A DNA stretch of 64,000 nt from Bacteroidales bacterium (GTDB taxonomy: Bacteria; Bacteroidota; Bacteroidia; Bacteroidales; VadinHA17), in NCBI GenBank assembly GCA_003142255.1, contig PLLO01000014.1, positions 248,371 to 312,370 on the forward strand, read 5' to 3'. Below are positions 8,917 to 19,616 of the stretch, piece after piece (within the stretch, counting starts at the first letter, position 1; every line of letters starts with the position of its first letter). Position numbers and translations under genes: made by a program. The notes under the pieces are model-generated. The model worked only from the letters and a program-made list of their open reading frames with translations. It was not told the DNA's origin and did no database searches.

Positions 8917-10844
8917 TGCTTATAAAGGGTATAAAATACGGAAAACCGGTCGGGCCTTTGATTCTGCTGGCCCTTCTGTTTTTTAACAGCCCCCTCTGTT
9001 CTCAGATTAAAGATAATCCGCTTCCTGTAAGCTTTAATAAGTCAGTCGCTGATATCTGTCATTCTTATATCCTGAATAATTCAATCGAAGACTCCCGCCT
9101 AAAGCTGGTTCCTTCCATTTATAAAAGTTATAATCAGTATTCCGGTTTCTATGATTCGCTGAAAGTCAGGGCTTCAAAGTACCTGTTGACAAGAAAATTA
9201 TATGATTTTGTCGTGGTTTCAGGTCAGCCTGCTCCTGCTTCCAGAACCTCTGAATCGAGCGATCAAAGTTATATCAAGTATTCAGGGAAAAGGATCGGAA
9301 AGATAGTGATCAAGAAGTTAAGCGTTTTCGGAAGTGATATAAATGATCCCGACATTTTCAGACCAAATAAACTTGAAAGCCTGCTGAATAAAACCCATCT
9401 CAACACAAATGAGTCCATAATCAGGAAAAACCTTCTTTTTAACGAAGGTGACACTCTGTCTCCGCTTCTCCTGAGTGATAATGAAAGGATACTGAGGCAA
9501 TTGCCATATATAGATGACTCCCGCATAATTGTAGTACCTGTTTCAGACAGTGAGGTGAATATTGTCGTCATCATTAAAGATATTTATTCACTGGGCTTGA
9601 CTGCTGACCTTCAAAGCTTTAAGAAAGGGTCGGTTTCTCTCTTTGATAAGAACATTCTTGGCCTCGGCTATGAATTCAGGCTGGAATTTCCTTTCAATTC
9701 TGATCTTCCGGATTCCCCGGGGTTTGGTTTAAGCTATAATATCATTAATATCAGAAAATCATTCATTAACCTGAAAATAAATTATTTAAACGGGCTAGGG
9801 AAAAGGGCCTACGGGTTCAGCCTTTCAAAAGATTTAATAAGCTCCACAACGAAATATGCAGGAGGCATTTCAGTACAGGAGGTGTCGACCACTGTCGATC
9901 TTGATACTCTGCCCAAGCCTGCCCCGCTAAAGTATAACCTGCAGGATTACTGGATAGAACGATCCTTCCTGATCAGCAAGGAATCAGTATCAAGAATAAT
10001 AATAGGCACAAGGTATACCAACAATAATGTATTCAACCATCCCCAGATTCTTCCTGAATCATATCATTACCTTCAGCAATACAAGATATTCCTTGGTTCC
10101 GTCTCTCTTTCGGTTCAGAAATACTTTAAGACAAGCATGCTCTACGCCTATGGAAGAACAGAGGACATACCTTACGGAGGATTGTTAACGATAACTGCCG
10201 GAAAGGAGATAAATGAGTTCAAAAAAAGAAATTATGCGGGATTTGACCTATCGTTCGGAAAATCAATCAGCACTATCGGATATTTATACACTTCCGGTGG
10301 TCTCGCGTCATTCTTCAACGGATCCCATACAGAAGAGGGTCTTTTAACAATGCGGGCTTCATATTTCTCAAACCTTGTTTATATTGGAACCTATAAGGTC
10401 AGGAACTTCGTCAAAGCCAATTATACCAGAGGCTTTGACAGGTACCTTGATGAGCACCTCTTTTTTAATCCCGACGGAGTCCTTTCCGGATTCCGAAATG
10501 ATTCAATCGGAGGTACGCAGAGGCTAACCATAAACCTTGAATCCGTACTCTTCAGCCCACGCAATTATTACGGGTTCAGGTTTGCTTTTTTTGCATTCGC
10601 CAATGCTGTATGTCTTTTTGGTACCAACCAGATCTTAAAAAACGGAGATTTTCTTTCATCTATCGGACTGGGAATCAGGCTACGCAATGACAACCTTCTT
10701 CTCAATACATTTGAGATCAGGCTGGGCTTTTACCCGAACCTGCCGCTTTATTCAAAAGTCAATTATATGACTTTTTCCGGAGAGCAGCTGCTTAAACCGG
10801 ATAACTTCGACCCTGGTCCCCCATCCACTCTCCTTTATCGATAA
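8916..10844 (+). CDS. Omp85/BamA-like outer-membrane protein
   Basis: 642 aa with a signal peptide (hydrophobic 14-28, then SQIK). Residues ~125-215 look like a POTRA-type domain: KIGKIVIKKLSVFG, then NTNESIIRKNLLFNEGDTL, LLSDNERILRQLPYIDDSRI and a VVIIKD strand. The remaining ~420 residues are beta-strand rich, as in the 16-stranded Omp85 barrel. Only one POTRA is apparent and the C-terminus lacks a final aromatic, so this is a divergent member rather than BamA itself. A role in export or assembly of envelope material is inferred from the fold alone. Confidence 0.65.
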   Translation: MLIKGIKYGKPVGPLILLALLFFNSPLCSQIKDNPLPVSFNKSVADICHSYILNNSIEDSRLKLVPSIYKSYNQYSGFYDSLKVRASKYLLTRKLYDFVVVSGQPAPASRTSESSDQSYIKYSGKRIGKIVIKKLSVFGSDINDPDIFRPNKLESLLNKTHLNTNESIIRKNLLFNEGDTLSPLLLSDNERILRQLPYIDDSRIIVVPVSDSEVNIVVIIKDIYSLGLTADLQSFKKGSVSLFDKNILGLGYEFRLEFPFNSDLPDSPGFGLSYNIINIRKSFINLKINYLNGLGKRAYGFSLSKDLISSTTKYAGGISVQEVSTTVDLDTLPKPAPLKYNLQDYWIERSFLISKESVSRIIIGTRYTNNNVFNHPQILPESYHYLQQYKIFLGSVSLSVQKYFKTSMLYAYGRTEDIPYGGLLTITAGKEINEFKKRNYAGFDLSFGKSISTIGYLYTSGGLASFFNGSHTEEGLLTMRASYFSNLVYIGTYKVRNFVKANYTRGFDRYLDEHLFFNPDGVLSGFRNDSIGGTQRLTINLESVLFSPRNYYGFRFAFFAFANAVCLFGTNQILKNGDFLSSIGLGIRLRNDNLLLNTFEIRLGFYPNLPLYSKVNYMTFSGEQLLKPDNFDPGPPSTLLYR

Positions 10845-10862
10845 CTATCATACTATCAAATT

Positions 10863-12206
10863 ATGCTGGACGAATTCCTGAAATATATTGAAGAGAACCA
10901 CTTGTTCAAGAAAGAAGATAAGGTACTTTTAGCTGTAAGCGGAGGTATCGATTCAATGGTAATGGCTGATCTCTTTATAAGGAGTGGTATAAAATCAGGG
11001 ATTGCACATTGTAATTTTTGCCTGAGGGGACGGGAGTCAGACAAGGATGAAGAACTGGTAAAAAATATGGCAGCCTTACATAAGATTCCTTTCTATTCCA
11101 TAAGGTTCGACACAAAGAAATATTCTGAAAGCAAAGGCATATCAATTCAGATGGCTGCCAGGGAGTTACGTTACGATTGGTTCGAAAAAATACGCAGGAA
11201 GAACAGATATGACGTCATTGCTGTCGCTCATAATCTGAATGACAATATCGAGACACTTCTTATCAACCTGACTCGGGGAACAGGAATAGCAGGACTCACC
11301 GGGATAAAGAATTCCGGCAACCATATCGTCAGACCATTGCTGTTTGCTCCAAGGGAAATGATCAGGGAATACCAGGTTAAACACAGGGTGAATTTCAGGG
11401 AAGATAAGTCAAACACTCAAACGAAATATACCAGGAATAAGATAAGGCACCTTGTAATTCCCGTTCTCAAGGAGATAAACCCATCTATAGAAGCCACATT
11501 GAATGAGACTTGCGAAAGACTGGGAGCCACGAACGACTTTGTTAATTATTTCACAGATAAGCTTAGGAAAAGTCTGTTAAAGGAGAAAAATGGCAACCTT
11601 GCAATGAATATCACAAGGCTCAAGCCTCTGCTCAGGAATAACACACTGTTATATGAGCTATTCAAGCCATTCGGGATTACCGGCAGCCTGGTAACCGATC
11701 TTCATAAAATTGCTGAGGGAGAGACAGGCAGTCAGCTTTTCACAGGTACGCACAGGTTTTTGAAAAACAGGAATGAGATCATCATTTCTGTCCAGGCTGA
11801 AACAAAGGATGAATATTATAAAGCCAAATCAATAGCCGGATTAAGAAAAATACCTGGAATTTTATCAGTCAGCAAAATAATACCTGCTCATGGTTTTATC
11901 ATCCCGTCGGACCGTGATACCGCCTGCCTGGATTCAGAAAAGCTTTCCTACCCTGTTGTAGTAAGGAAATGGCTTCCCGGCGATTCCTTCTATCCGCTTG
12001 GAATGAGAAAGAAGAAAAAACTAAGTGATTATTTTATCGACAGTAAATTCTCCAGGCTTGATAAAGAGAAGGCTCTTATACTGGAATCAGGCGGTAAAAT
12101 TGCATGGATAGTTGGCGAGAGAATTGATGACAGATTCAAGGTTACAGATACTACCAGGAAAATACTGATTATAAAAAGTGAAGCAGAAAAAGCCGGTAAC
12201 CGGTAA
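10863..12206 (+). CDS. tilS: tRNA(Ile)-lysidine synthetase
   Basis: 447 aa. The PP-loop SGGIDS at residues 26-31 starts the N-type ATP pyrophosphatase domain, with the family signatures HCNFCLRGRESDKDEE, AVAHNLNDNIETLLINLTRGTG and REDKSN...TRNKIRH. The C-terminal TilS domain carries VVRKWLPGDSFYPLGM and KKKLSDYFID near residue 370. TilS turns C34 of the CAU anticodon tRNA-Ile into lysidine, so it should be essential. Its stop lies 9 bases from the stop of the convergent aroC. Confidence 0.96.
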   Translation: MLDEFLKYIEENHLFKKEDKVLLAVSGGIDSMVMADLFIRSGIKSGIAHCNFCLRGRESDKDEELVKNMAALHKIPFYSIRFDTKKYSESKGISIQMAARELRYDWFEKIRRKNRYDVIAVAHNLNDNIETLLINLTRGTGIAGLTGIKNSGNHIVRPLLFAPREMIREYQVKHRVNFREDKSNTQTKYTRNKIRHLVIPVLKEINPSIEATLNETCERLGATNDFVNYFTDKLRKSLLKEKNGNLAMNITRLKPLLRNNTLLYELFKPFGITGSLVTDLHKIAEGETGSQLFTGTHRFLKNRNEIIISVQAETKDEYYKAKSIAGLRKIPGILSVSKIIPAHGFIIPSDRDTACLDSEKLSYPVVVRKWLPGDSFYPLGMRKKKKLSDYFIDSKFSRLDKEKALILESGGKIAWIVGERIDDRFKVTDTTRKILIIKSEAEKAGNR

Positions 12207-12215
12207 CCGGAAGAA

Positions 12216-13208
12216 TTACTTCCTGATTCCAAAAATACCCCTGTCAGCCAGCATCAGGTCAGCAAGCGCAATTGCTGCAGCAGCTTCTACAATTACCGGC
12301 ATCCTTAAAGCAATGCATGTATCATGCCGACCGGAAACTTTCAGAGTATCCATTTTCCCCGACCCGAAATTGAAGGTTGTCTGTTCTACACCTGTTGATG
12401 ATGTAGGTTTAACAGCTACCCTGAATACTATTTCGTTCCCGTTTGATATGCCTCCATTTATCCCCCCCGCATTGTTTGTTGAAGTTTTCCCGTGCTCGTT
12501 AATAAAAGGATCATTGTGTACTGACCCCTTCATTGCTGCAGATGCAAATCCGGAACCGAACTCAATTCCTTTAATTGCAGGGATTGAAAATACCAGGTGA
12601 CTGATTACAGACTCGAGAGAGTTGAAAAAAGGTTCTCCTACAGCGGTGGGAGGATTAATAATCCTGCATTCAATTATACCGCCAATGGAATCATGAAATG
12701 CAACTGCATCATCGATGGCCTTCTGAATATCAGTTGACCCGCCGGCTGAAGTCAGATTTGCAGTGACCGTTGAACTACTGCATATCTTCTTTGCAATGAC
12801 GCCGGCTGCAACTATTCCCCATGTTATTCTTCCAGAAAAATGTCCGCTTCCTCTAAGATCGGAGAATCCGGAGTATTTTGTCTTTGCCGTAAAATCGGCA
12901 TGGCCAGGTCTCGGAATATTAATGAATTCGTTGTAGTCTGACGAAATTTTATCCCTGTTACGTGTCAGAATAGTTATCGGAGAACCTGTGGTAAAACCAT
13001 TAAGAACTCCGCTAAGGATTTCAGGCATATCAGTCTCATGACGTTTTGTAGTGCCTGCGGCCCCGCTCTGTCTTCTTTCCAGATCGCTTAAAAAATCTTC
13101 TTCACTTATTGCAATGCCCGGAGGGCAGCCGTCAATTATCACTCCTATTGCCGGACCATGTGATTCTCCAAAAAGGGAGATTCTGAATAATACACCGAAA
13201 GAATTCAT
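12216..13208 (-). CDS. aroC: Chorismate synthase
   Basis: 330 aa. Signatures of the family: GESHGPAIGVIIDGCPPG at the N-terminus, RRQSGAAGTTKRHETD, the RPGHAD motif, SGRITWGIVAAGVIA, and the C-terminal SGRHDTCIALRMPVIVEA. It makes chorismate from EPSP with reduced FMN, the last step of the shikimate pathway. It is somewhat shorter than many homologues, with no motif missing. It follows aroB by 7 bases and is surely cotranscribed with it. Confidence 0.96.
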   Translation of the reverse strand: MNSFGVLFRISLFGESHGPAIGVIIDGCPPGIAISEEDFLSDLERRQSGAAGTTKRHETDMPEILSGVLNGFTTGSPITILTRNRDKISSDYNEFINIPRPGHADFTAKTKYSGFSDLRGSGHFSGRITWGIVAAGVIAKKICSSSTVTANLTSAGGSTDIQKAIDDAVAFHDSIGGIIECRIINPPTAVGEPFFNSLESVISHLVFSIPAIKGIEFGSGFASAAMKGSVHNDPFINEHGKTSTNNAGGINGGISNGNEIVFRVAVKPTSSTGVEQTTFNFGSGKMDTLKVSGRHDTCIALRMPVIVEAAAAIALADLMLADRGIFGIRK

Positions 13209-13215
13209 AAGCTGC

Positions 13216-14253
13216 CTATTTTCCTTTTTTTAACTTTTTGTAGAAATCAATAACCTCTGTCAGCTGAATTTTTTTGACACAGGGGATTCCAATTCCTTCA
13301 ATGAAAACAAAATGAATATATTCTCCGGTTTTCTTCTTGTCGTGGAGAATAAACTCCTCAATTATACCTGATGGCATATTATAAGAACTGAGCAGCCCAT
13401 ACTTCTTTAAAAGGCTTATAACTCTGTCGCACACCTTCTTGTCAATCAGGCCTTTATTATAGGAAAAAAGAGTTGCCAGCTCCATACCCGATGCCACTGC
13501 AAAACCGTGTTTAAAGGATTCCTGAAGCTCAATTGCATGACCAAACGTATGTCCAAAATTCAGGATTCGCCGCAGGCCTGATTCTTTTTCATCTTTTGCG
13601 ACAACTGATGCTTTAAACTTAACCGACCTGGCCACAAGCTCAGAAAGGAGTCCGCGGTCTCTCAGAATGACCCGGGCATAGTTTTCCTCAAGCATTTCAA
13701 TAATTGAAGGATCGCCTATAATACCAGTTTTTATCAGCTCAGCCAAACCCGACATATATTCATCATCAGACAGCGTTCTGAGCATGGCAGTATCACAAAT
13801 GACGAACTCAGGCTGTCTGAAATTGCCAATTACGTTCTTGATCATACCCAGGTTGACCCCGGTTTTACCTCCGGTGCTGGCGTCAACCTGCGACAGGAGC
13901 GTGGTTGATACATAACCGCACCTTAAGCCCCGCATATACACCGATGCCAGGAAACCTGAGACATCACATACTACGCCCCCTCCTATTGCAAGAATAAATC
14001 CAGACCGATCGATCCCCATCTTCAGGAGCTTGCCTGCCAGCGATTCAATCACTTTAAGCTTTTTGCTCTCCTCTCCCGGTACTATCCTGATGACCGGGAA
14101 TTTGGGGAAATTCTTCCCATATAGCTTAAATACGTTTTTATCGGTAATAATCACAACACCTTTTTCGGGGAGAAGTTTTGTCACGGCTTCCCATCTTGCT
14201 CCGACCATTATGGCAGAAACCGAATCAGGTGCTTTTATAATAATTCTTTCCAA
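13216..14253 (-). CDS. aroB: 3-dehydroquinate synthase
   Basis: 345 aa. NAD-binding and active-site motifs are visible: ILAIGGGVVCDVSGFLASVYMRG, STTLLSQVDASTGGKTGVN, the ELIKTGIIGD helix and the metal-binding HTFGHAIE; a conserved KKTGEYIHFV lies near the end. It converts DAHP to 3-dehydroquinate, the second shikimate-pathway step. It is transcribed with aroC. The third pathway enzyme, AroQ, is encoded separately at 24225. Confidence 0.96.
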   Translation of the reverse strand: MERIIIKAPDSVSAIMVGARWEAVTKLLPEKGVVIITDKNVFKLYGKNFPKFPVIRIVPGEESKKLKVIESLAGKLLKMGIDRSGFILAIGGGVVCDVSGFLASVYMRGLRCGYVSTTLLSQVDASTGGKTGVNLGMIKNVIGNFRQPEFVICDTAMLRTLSDDEYMSGLAELIKTGIIGDPSIIEMLEENYARVILRDRGLLSELVARSVKFKASVVAKDEKESGLRRILNFGHTFGHAIELQESFKHGFAVASGMELATLFSYNKGLIDKKVCDRVISLLKKYGLLSSYNMPSGIIEEFILHDKKKTGEYIHFVFIEGIGIPCVKKIQLTEVIDFYKKLKKGK

Positions 14254-14393
14254 GTCAAGGCAGGTTAGTTTCCGAATATGTTTGAATTCATCCTGAACAC
14301 CTACTTATTCACTAAATATCATTAAGGAATAGTGGCATTATATGCAAATATAAAAATCATTATCTTACCGTCGTTAAGTATATCTCCTAATAA

Positions 14394-15041
14394 ATGACTT
14401 TAAAAGAAAGATATGACAGTGTCATAAGGTATTTCACTGTAAACATGCCTGTTGCAGAAACTGAGCTTGAATACAGGGACCCTTTCGCGCTTATGGTGGC
14501 TGTAATTTTATCGGCACAATGCACCGATAAAAGGGTGAATATGATAACTCCTGCCCTTATGGAACGGTTTCCTGATGCCGGAAGCATGGCTGAGGCAGAA
14601 CCATCAGAAATATTCGAATTCATTAAATCATGTTCATATCCCAACAGTAAGGCGAAGCATCTCTCGGGAATGGCAAGGATGCTTGTCTCTGATTTTAAAG
14701 GGGAAGTACCTTCCGATCCTGAATTACTGCAAAGGCTTCCGGGTGTAGGCAGGAAAACGGCAAATGTTGTGGCCTCGGTGGTCTACCGTAAGCCGGTTAT
14801 GCCTGTCGATACACATGTTTTCAGGGTGGCTGCAAGAATAGGACTAACCATAAATGCAAAAAAACCTCTCGATGCGGAGTTGCAGCTTACAAAAAATATA
14901 CCCGAAGAACTGATGCACCAGGCACATCACTGGCTTATATTGCACGGAAGATATGTATGTAAAGCTAAAAATCCTCTTTGTGACAGCTGTGGTATTTCAG
15001 GTTTTTGCAAGTATTACAATAAAATGAAAAAGAATAAATAG
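14394..15041 (+). CDS. nth: Endonuclease III (DNA glycosylase/AP lyase)
   Basis: 215 aa. Helix-hairpin-helix LPGVGRKTANVV holds the catalytic Lys121, and VDTHVFRVAARIG gives Asp139. The four cysteines 189, 196, 199 and 205 in the C-x6-C-x2-C-x5-C spacing bind the [4Fe-4S] cluster. It removes oxidised pyrimidines in base-excision repair. It is divergent from aroB, with 140 bp between them. Confidence 0.96.
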   Translation: MTLKERYDSVIRYFTVNMPVAETELEYRDPFALMVAVILSAQCTDKRVNMITPALMERFPDAGSMAEAEPSEIFEFIKSCSYPNSKAKHLSGMARMLVSDFKGEVPSDPELLQRLPGVGRKTANVVASVVYRKPVMPVDTHVFRVAARIGLTINAKKPLDAELQLTKNIPEELMHQAHHWLILHGRYVCKAKNPLCDSCGISGFCKYYNKMKKNK

Positions 15042-15133
15042 ATTTTCAGCCGGTTCACCATTTTTGCTTAACAGGATAGACCAAACAGTCCATTTTTTAT
15101 TACTTTTAAAACGAATATTCTAACTATTTCCTG

Positions 15134-18100
15134 ATGGATAATAATAAGAAATTAAAGGAACTTGAGGAGCTTTGCAGTAAACAGGAGAATGAGCTGAACG
15201 AATTGCGCCTTAAGAACCAGGGTACGGCAAAATCCTCCTCCGAAATGGTTAATCATGCTTTTCGTTCAGCTTCCCAGGCTATGGCTATTTCAAAGCTGGG
15301 TTCAGGTGAGTTTGTTGATGTTAACGAGACCTTTCTTAAAATTCTTGGCTATTCAAGACAGGAGGTTATCGGCAAAAGCCCTGAATACTTAAAGCTTTTT
15401 ACCGATATAAACGAAATCAATAAGTACATAAAGATTCTGCCAAAGCTAAAGTCTATCAGGGATTTTGTCACCACTCTGCGGACAAAGGATGGCACTGAAA
15501 AAAATATCCTTTTTTCTGCCGATACTATGCAGCTTGACGATGAAATATACCTTTTTACTCTCTATAATCTCATCCCTTCAAAAAATGGCGTAAAAATAAA
15601 AGATAGCCGGGGAGATATTCTGGAAGAGATTTTCAATACTATAAGCAGCTACCTGGCACTTTTCGAAACCGATGAAGATGGCAGGTTTATAATAGTCGAT
15701 ATTAACAGAAAAGTAGAATCTGTTGAATTCCTGGATAAAAATGAAGTAATCGGTAAATACCTTGATGAAACTCCGCTGGCAAACCGCATTAAACTAGTAG
15801 AACTCCTTAATCATCTCAGGATTACGAGGGAGGCTCATAAACTTTCTGCCTCTCCCCTTGGGGACGATTCGGAAGGTTACTATATTGGGTTCATCATAAG
15901 ATCAGGGAGTTATCTGATAACCTGGGAACCAAGCCTGCAGCAGAAAATTGATGAAGACCTGAACAGACAGTCGATACTTTTTGCAAAATTAGCCGATATG
16001 CTTCCTGAAATGATCTATGAGGTTGATCTTACAGGAAGAATCTTATTCGCAAATTCGCATGGACTAAAGTACTTCGGGTTTTCAAAGGAAGAATTGGTCA
16101 ACGGGATGTATATTTCAGATATTTTCCCTAATGACGTCAATAATATGATCAGCAACCTGGCTTCATTAAAATCGCCAGAGGATATTTCAAGCAATGAATA
16201 TTCTGCAAGAAGAAAAGATGGATCATCTCTGCCAATTGTTACCCACTCCTTTGCTACATTTCATAATGGCAAAATTACGGGGTATCGTGGTACCATAACT
16301 GATATAAGCAAACAGAAGGAATATGAGGAACAGATAAAAAGGGAAAAAGCGTTCCTCGAGCATCTGATCGACTCGACTCCGGAAGCTATTGCAATGACCG
16401 ATATCTCCGGAACGATTACAATGGTAAACAAGGAGTTCACCAATCTGTTTGGCTATTCCTCAGAAGAATCGGTCAATAAAAATATTAGCGATCTTATCGT
16501 GCCTGAGGAACTCAAGGGAGAAGCAAAGGATTTCGAGAAACTTACCTTTGGACCAGAAAAGGTCAATAAACAGACAGTAAGAAAGGCTAAAAACGGGAAC
16601 AGGATCCAGGTCGCACTGGTAGCTACCGGCATCTCCATCAATAATGAGCCGGTCTCATTTATCCGAATATACAGGGATATAACCACAGAAAGGAAAAATC
16701 AGCTTCTCCAGGAGATACTTTATAATATTTCAACCGAAGCCCTGAAGCAAATGGATATCAAGGAAATATATCCTGCTATTGTCCATGAGCTCAATAAAAT
16801 ATGGGATACCAATAATTTCTTCATAGCGCTGTACGACAAGACATCCGATACCTTGTCGCTGCCCTTCTTTGCCGACGAGAAGGATAGCTTTCAGGAGATA
16901 CCAACCAAAAATACCATTACCGGCTATGTAATAAAGACGGATAAACCTGTCCTGCTCAGGGAGAATGACCTGAGGATGCTGGAAGAATCAGGCGATATTG
17001 GTCTTATCGGAACTGACTGTAAGGTCTGGATGGGTGTTCCTCTTAAAGTTGAGAACAACATTATCGGGGTTATGTGCCTGCAGGATTATAACGACGAAAA
17101 TAAATTCTCGCAGGATGATCTTTATGTTCTGGATTTCATTGCCAACCAGATTGCCATAGCCATACAGCGCAGGATAATGCTCGATAACCTCGTCGTTGCC
17201 CGCCAGAAAGCAGAGGAGGCAGCGCAGTCAAAGCAGATATTCATGTCGACAATGAGCCATGAGATCAGGACGCCTCTTAACGAGGTAATTGGAATCACCA
17301 ATCTCCTGCTTCAGGGTAATCCCAGGGATGATCAGATGGATTATATCAAGACACTGCGTTTTTCGGGGAACCAGCTCCTTACTCTTGTCAATGACGTCCT
17401 CGATTATAACAAGATGGAATCAGGCAAGATCGTTTTTGAACAGGTGCAGTTCAACCTGAATGACTTCCTCGATGAAATCATGAGATCATATTCATTCAGA
17501 TCAAAGGCAAAACATCTTGATTTCGAAATAAGGAAAGAGGGTGACCTCCCTGCGGAGGTAATTGGCGACCAGATCAGACTGAACCAGATATTGTCAAATC
17601 TACTATCGAACGCCCTGAAGTTTACCAACCAGGGCGGAATAACAGTGACCATCAGGGAACTGGAAAGAATTGACAACCAGTCAAGAATGGAATTCTCTAT
17701 AAGTGATACCGGGATAGGCATTCCCAAGGACAAGCATTCGTCCATATTTGAAAGTTTTACCCAGGCTTCACCTGATACGACAAGAAATTACGGGGGCACA
17801 GGACTGGGGCTCGCTATCTGTAAAAAACTTATTGAATTGCAGGGCGGCACAATTGACATGGAAAGCGAGCCTGGCAAGGGTTCCAGGTTTACTTTTGTCC
17901 TTAAATTCCAGGTTGCAGAAAAAGGTTCCCATCATGCTGAAAGCGAAGCAGCTGAAACATATACCGGACTGGAAGGGAAAAGAATACTCGTTGCGGAAGA
18001 TAATAAAATAAACTTTTTTGTTGCAAATAAATTCCTTACCGGCTGGGGTGTGATCGTTACCCATGCCGAGAATGGCCAGATAGCTATTGATAAAATCAAG

Positions 18101-18343
18101 GAAGAAGAATTTGACCTGGTCCTTATGGATCTTCACATGCCTGTCATGGACGGGATTGAGGCAACTAAAATCCTGAGAAGCTCTGAAGATCCGAAGATAA
18201 GCAGTATCCCTATTGTAGCGCTTACCGCAGCCATAATGTCGGAGAGTCATGATAAGATAGAAGAACTCAATATTAATGACTACGTTCTGAAGCCTTTTAA
18301 ACCTCACGATCTCTTCTCAAGGATCCTTAAACATATAAGATAA
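15134..18343 (+). CDS. Hybrid sensor histidine kinase with PAS, GAF and receiver domains
   Basis: 1069 aa, no membrane segment, so a cytoplasmic sensor. After a coiled-coil start (residues 1-28) come PAS-type domains at ~35-160, ~280-395 and ~400-520, and a GAF domain at ~530-690. The dimerisation/phosphoacceptor helix has MSTMSHEIRTPL with His709. The ATPase domain follows with N, G1 (DTGIGIP) and G2 (GGTGLGL) boxes. The C-terminal receiver has Asp999 in LVLMDLHMPVMDG. No DNA-binding output is fused and no response regulator is adjacent, so the signal and target are unknown. Confidence 0.92.
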   Translation: MDNNKKLKELEELCSKQENELNELRLKNQGTAKSSSEMVNHAFRSASQAMAISKLGSGEFVDVNETFLKILGYSRQEVIGKSPEYLKLFTDINEINKYIKILPKLKSIRDFVTTLRTKDGTEKNILFSADTMQLDDEIYLFTLYNLIPSKNGVKIKDSRGDILEEIFNTISSYLALFETDEDGRFIIVDINRKVESVEFLDKNEVIGKYLDETPLANRIKLVELLNHLRITREAHKLSASPLGDDSEGYYIGFIIRSGSYLITWEPSLQQKIDEDLNRQSILFAKLADMLPEMIYEVDLTGRILFANSHGLKYFGFSKEELVNGMYISDIFPNDVNNMISNLASLKSPEDISSNEYSARRKDGSSLPIVTHSFATFHNGKITGYRGTITDISKQKEYEEQIKREKAFLEHLIDSTPEAIAMTDISGTITMVNKEFTNLFGYSSEESVNKNISDLIVPEELKGEAKDFEKLTFGPEKVNKQTVRKAKNGNRIQVALVATGISINNEPVSFIRIYRDITTERKNQLLQEILYNISTEALKQMDIKEIYPAIVHELNKIWDTNNFFIALYDKTSDTLSLPFFADEKDSFQEIPTKNTITGYVIKTDKPVLLRENDLRMLEESGDIGLIGTDCKVWMGVPLKVENNIIGVMCLQDYNDENKFSQDDLYVLDFIANQIAIAIQRRIMLDNLVVARQKAEEAAQSKQIFMSTMSHEIRTPLNEVIGITNLLLQGNPRDDQMDYIKTLRFSGNQLLTLVNDVLDYNKMESGKIVFEQVQFNLNDFLDEIMRSYSFRSKAKHLDFEIRKEGDLPAEVIGDQIRLNQILSNLLSNALKFTNQGGITVTIRELERIDNQSRMEFSISDTGIGIPKDKHSSIFESFTQASPDTTRNYGGTGLGLAICKKLIELQGGTIDMESEPGKGSRFTFVLKFQVAEKGSHHAESEAAETYTGLEGKRILVAEDNKINFFVANKFLTGWGVIVTHAENGQIAIDKIKEEEFDLVLMDLHMPVMDGIEATKILRSSEDPKISSIPIVALTAAIMSESHDKIEELNINDYVLKPFKPHDLFSRILKHIR

Positions 18344-18392
18344 AAGGTACACGGTGCACGGTACAAGGTAAAGGCTGAAGGTCTGATGGATA

Positions 18393-19616
18393 TTATTTAA
18401 TGCAGTAGCGGCTGATATATTCAGTTGCACGCTTGCTCCCAAGACTCAGTGCCTGTCTGAAATCGTGACATGCATCCTCTGTTTTTCCGCAATTGACCAG
18501 GGCAATGCCTTTTTTCAGCCAGGTTTCCGGATTTCCAGGAGCAAGGTCAAGAGACATGCTGTAATCTTTTGCAGCATAATCCCATGATTTTGATAATAAA
18601 TATGAGTTCGCCCTGTCAATATAGCACTCAGGATCATTGGGGTGCAATAAAAGGTTTTTGTTAAAATAGGTTATTGCTTCCAGGTTATTTCCTGCTGCAG
18701 ATTCCATCCTGCCAGCGAGGCTTAAGGCACTTTTGCTATCAGGATAAATGCCAAGGTACCTGCTTAAGTCGGCCAACGCTTTTTCTGTCTCTCCGGTTTT
18801 CATGTAACATTCTGCTCTCTGAACAAACAACCCGGCATCAGGTACCTCCATCTCGATAAGTTTTGAATAAGTGGCTGAAGCACCGGCAGGATTTCCGGTG
18901 CCTTCCTGTGCCTTAGCCAGTACCCGCAGATATTTCTCGTTGAGGGGATCAGATTCTGACAATGATGTAAGGGTTTTTACAGCATCCGGATATTTTCCGG
19001 CAGATAAGTTTACCAAAGCTCCGGCATATTCAACGACGGCACTACCCTGGTAATTTTTATCAAACTCCGCCAGCGCAGTAAGTGCATCATTTGTCTTTCC
19101 GCCTGAAATGTAATACTCAATCTCGGCAATACCCTTATCAGCCCCGGTGTACCAATCCGTTTTCCAGAATGTCCGCCATTCAGGCTTGTTTTCTATCTTT
19201 CCGAATGCGGGGTCGAGCATTATTTCCTTTTCACTTTTCCTGAAAGCCGATTTTATGTTCTTTTCAAGGTGAAGAGTCGAATTTGCTGCGTCTCCCATCA
19301 ATGCATATGTCCTTGCAAGACCATATTCGCCTGACAGGTTATCGAATCTGCTGGCACTTGTATAATCGCTTATGGCCTCTTTATAATTGCCAAGATTAAG
19401 CTCTGCATTTGCCCGTTCAGCAAAAAGTCTGCCTTCCTTACTGATTTCAAGTGCTGATGAAAGAATGGAAATTGCCTGGTCATTTTTCCCTTCCTCCGAA
19501 AGAGCTTTTGCCTTTAAAAGGCAATCAAAAGCAGCCTGACCGGTAATTATTCCTGAAAGCAAGAATGCTCCGATCATGAACAGGCAACCCTTTTTTATTG
19601 ATTCAGTGTATTTCAT
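18393..19616 (-). CDS. Exported tetratricopeptide-repeat protein
   Basis: 407 aa with a signal peptide (hydrophobic 12-28). It consists of about nine TPR-like helix pairs, for example AKALSEEGKNDQAISILSSA, AERANAELNLGNYKEAISDY and CYIDRANSYLLSKSWDYAAK. It is the last gene of a three-gene minus-strand operon and overlaps the T9SS-sorted protein upstream by 4 bases. TPR proteins of this kind serve as envelope scaffolds in Bacteroidota; a specific partner is not known. Confidence 0.85.
   Translation of the reverse strand: MKYTESIKKGCLFMIGAFLLSGIITGQAAFDCLLKAKALSEEGKNDQAISILSSALEISKEGRLFAERANAELNLGNYKEAISDYTSASRFDNLSGEYGLARTYALMGDAANSTLHLEKNIKSAFRKSEKEIMLDPAFGKIENKPEWRTFWKTDWYTGADKGIAEIEYYISGGKTNDALTALAEFDKNYQGSAVVEYAGALVNLSAGKYPDAVKTLTSLSESDPLNEKYLRVLAKAQEGTGNPAGASATYSKLIEMEVPDAGLFVQRAECYMKTGETEKALADLSRYLGIYPDSKSALSLAGRMESAAGNNLEAITYFNKNLLLHPNDPECYIDRANSYLLSKSWDYAAKDYSMSLDLAPGNPETWLKKGIALVNCGKTEDACHDFRQALSLGSKRATEYISRYCIK

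Noticed and set aside
12178..12600. Plus-strand frame after tilS
   Set aside because: It lies antisense to the conserved chorismate synthase gene and has no recognisable motif.
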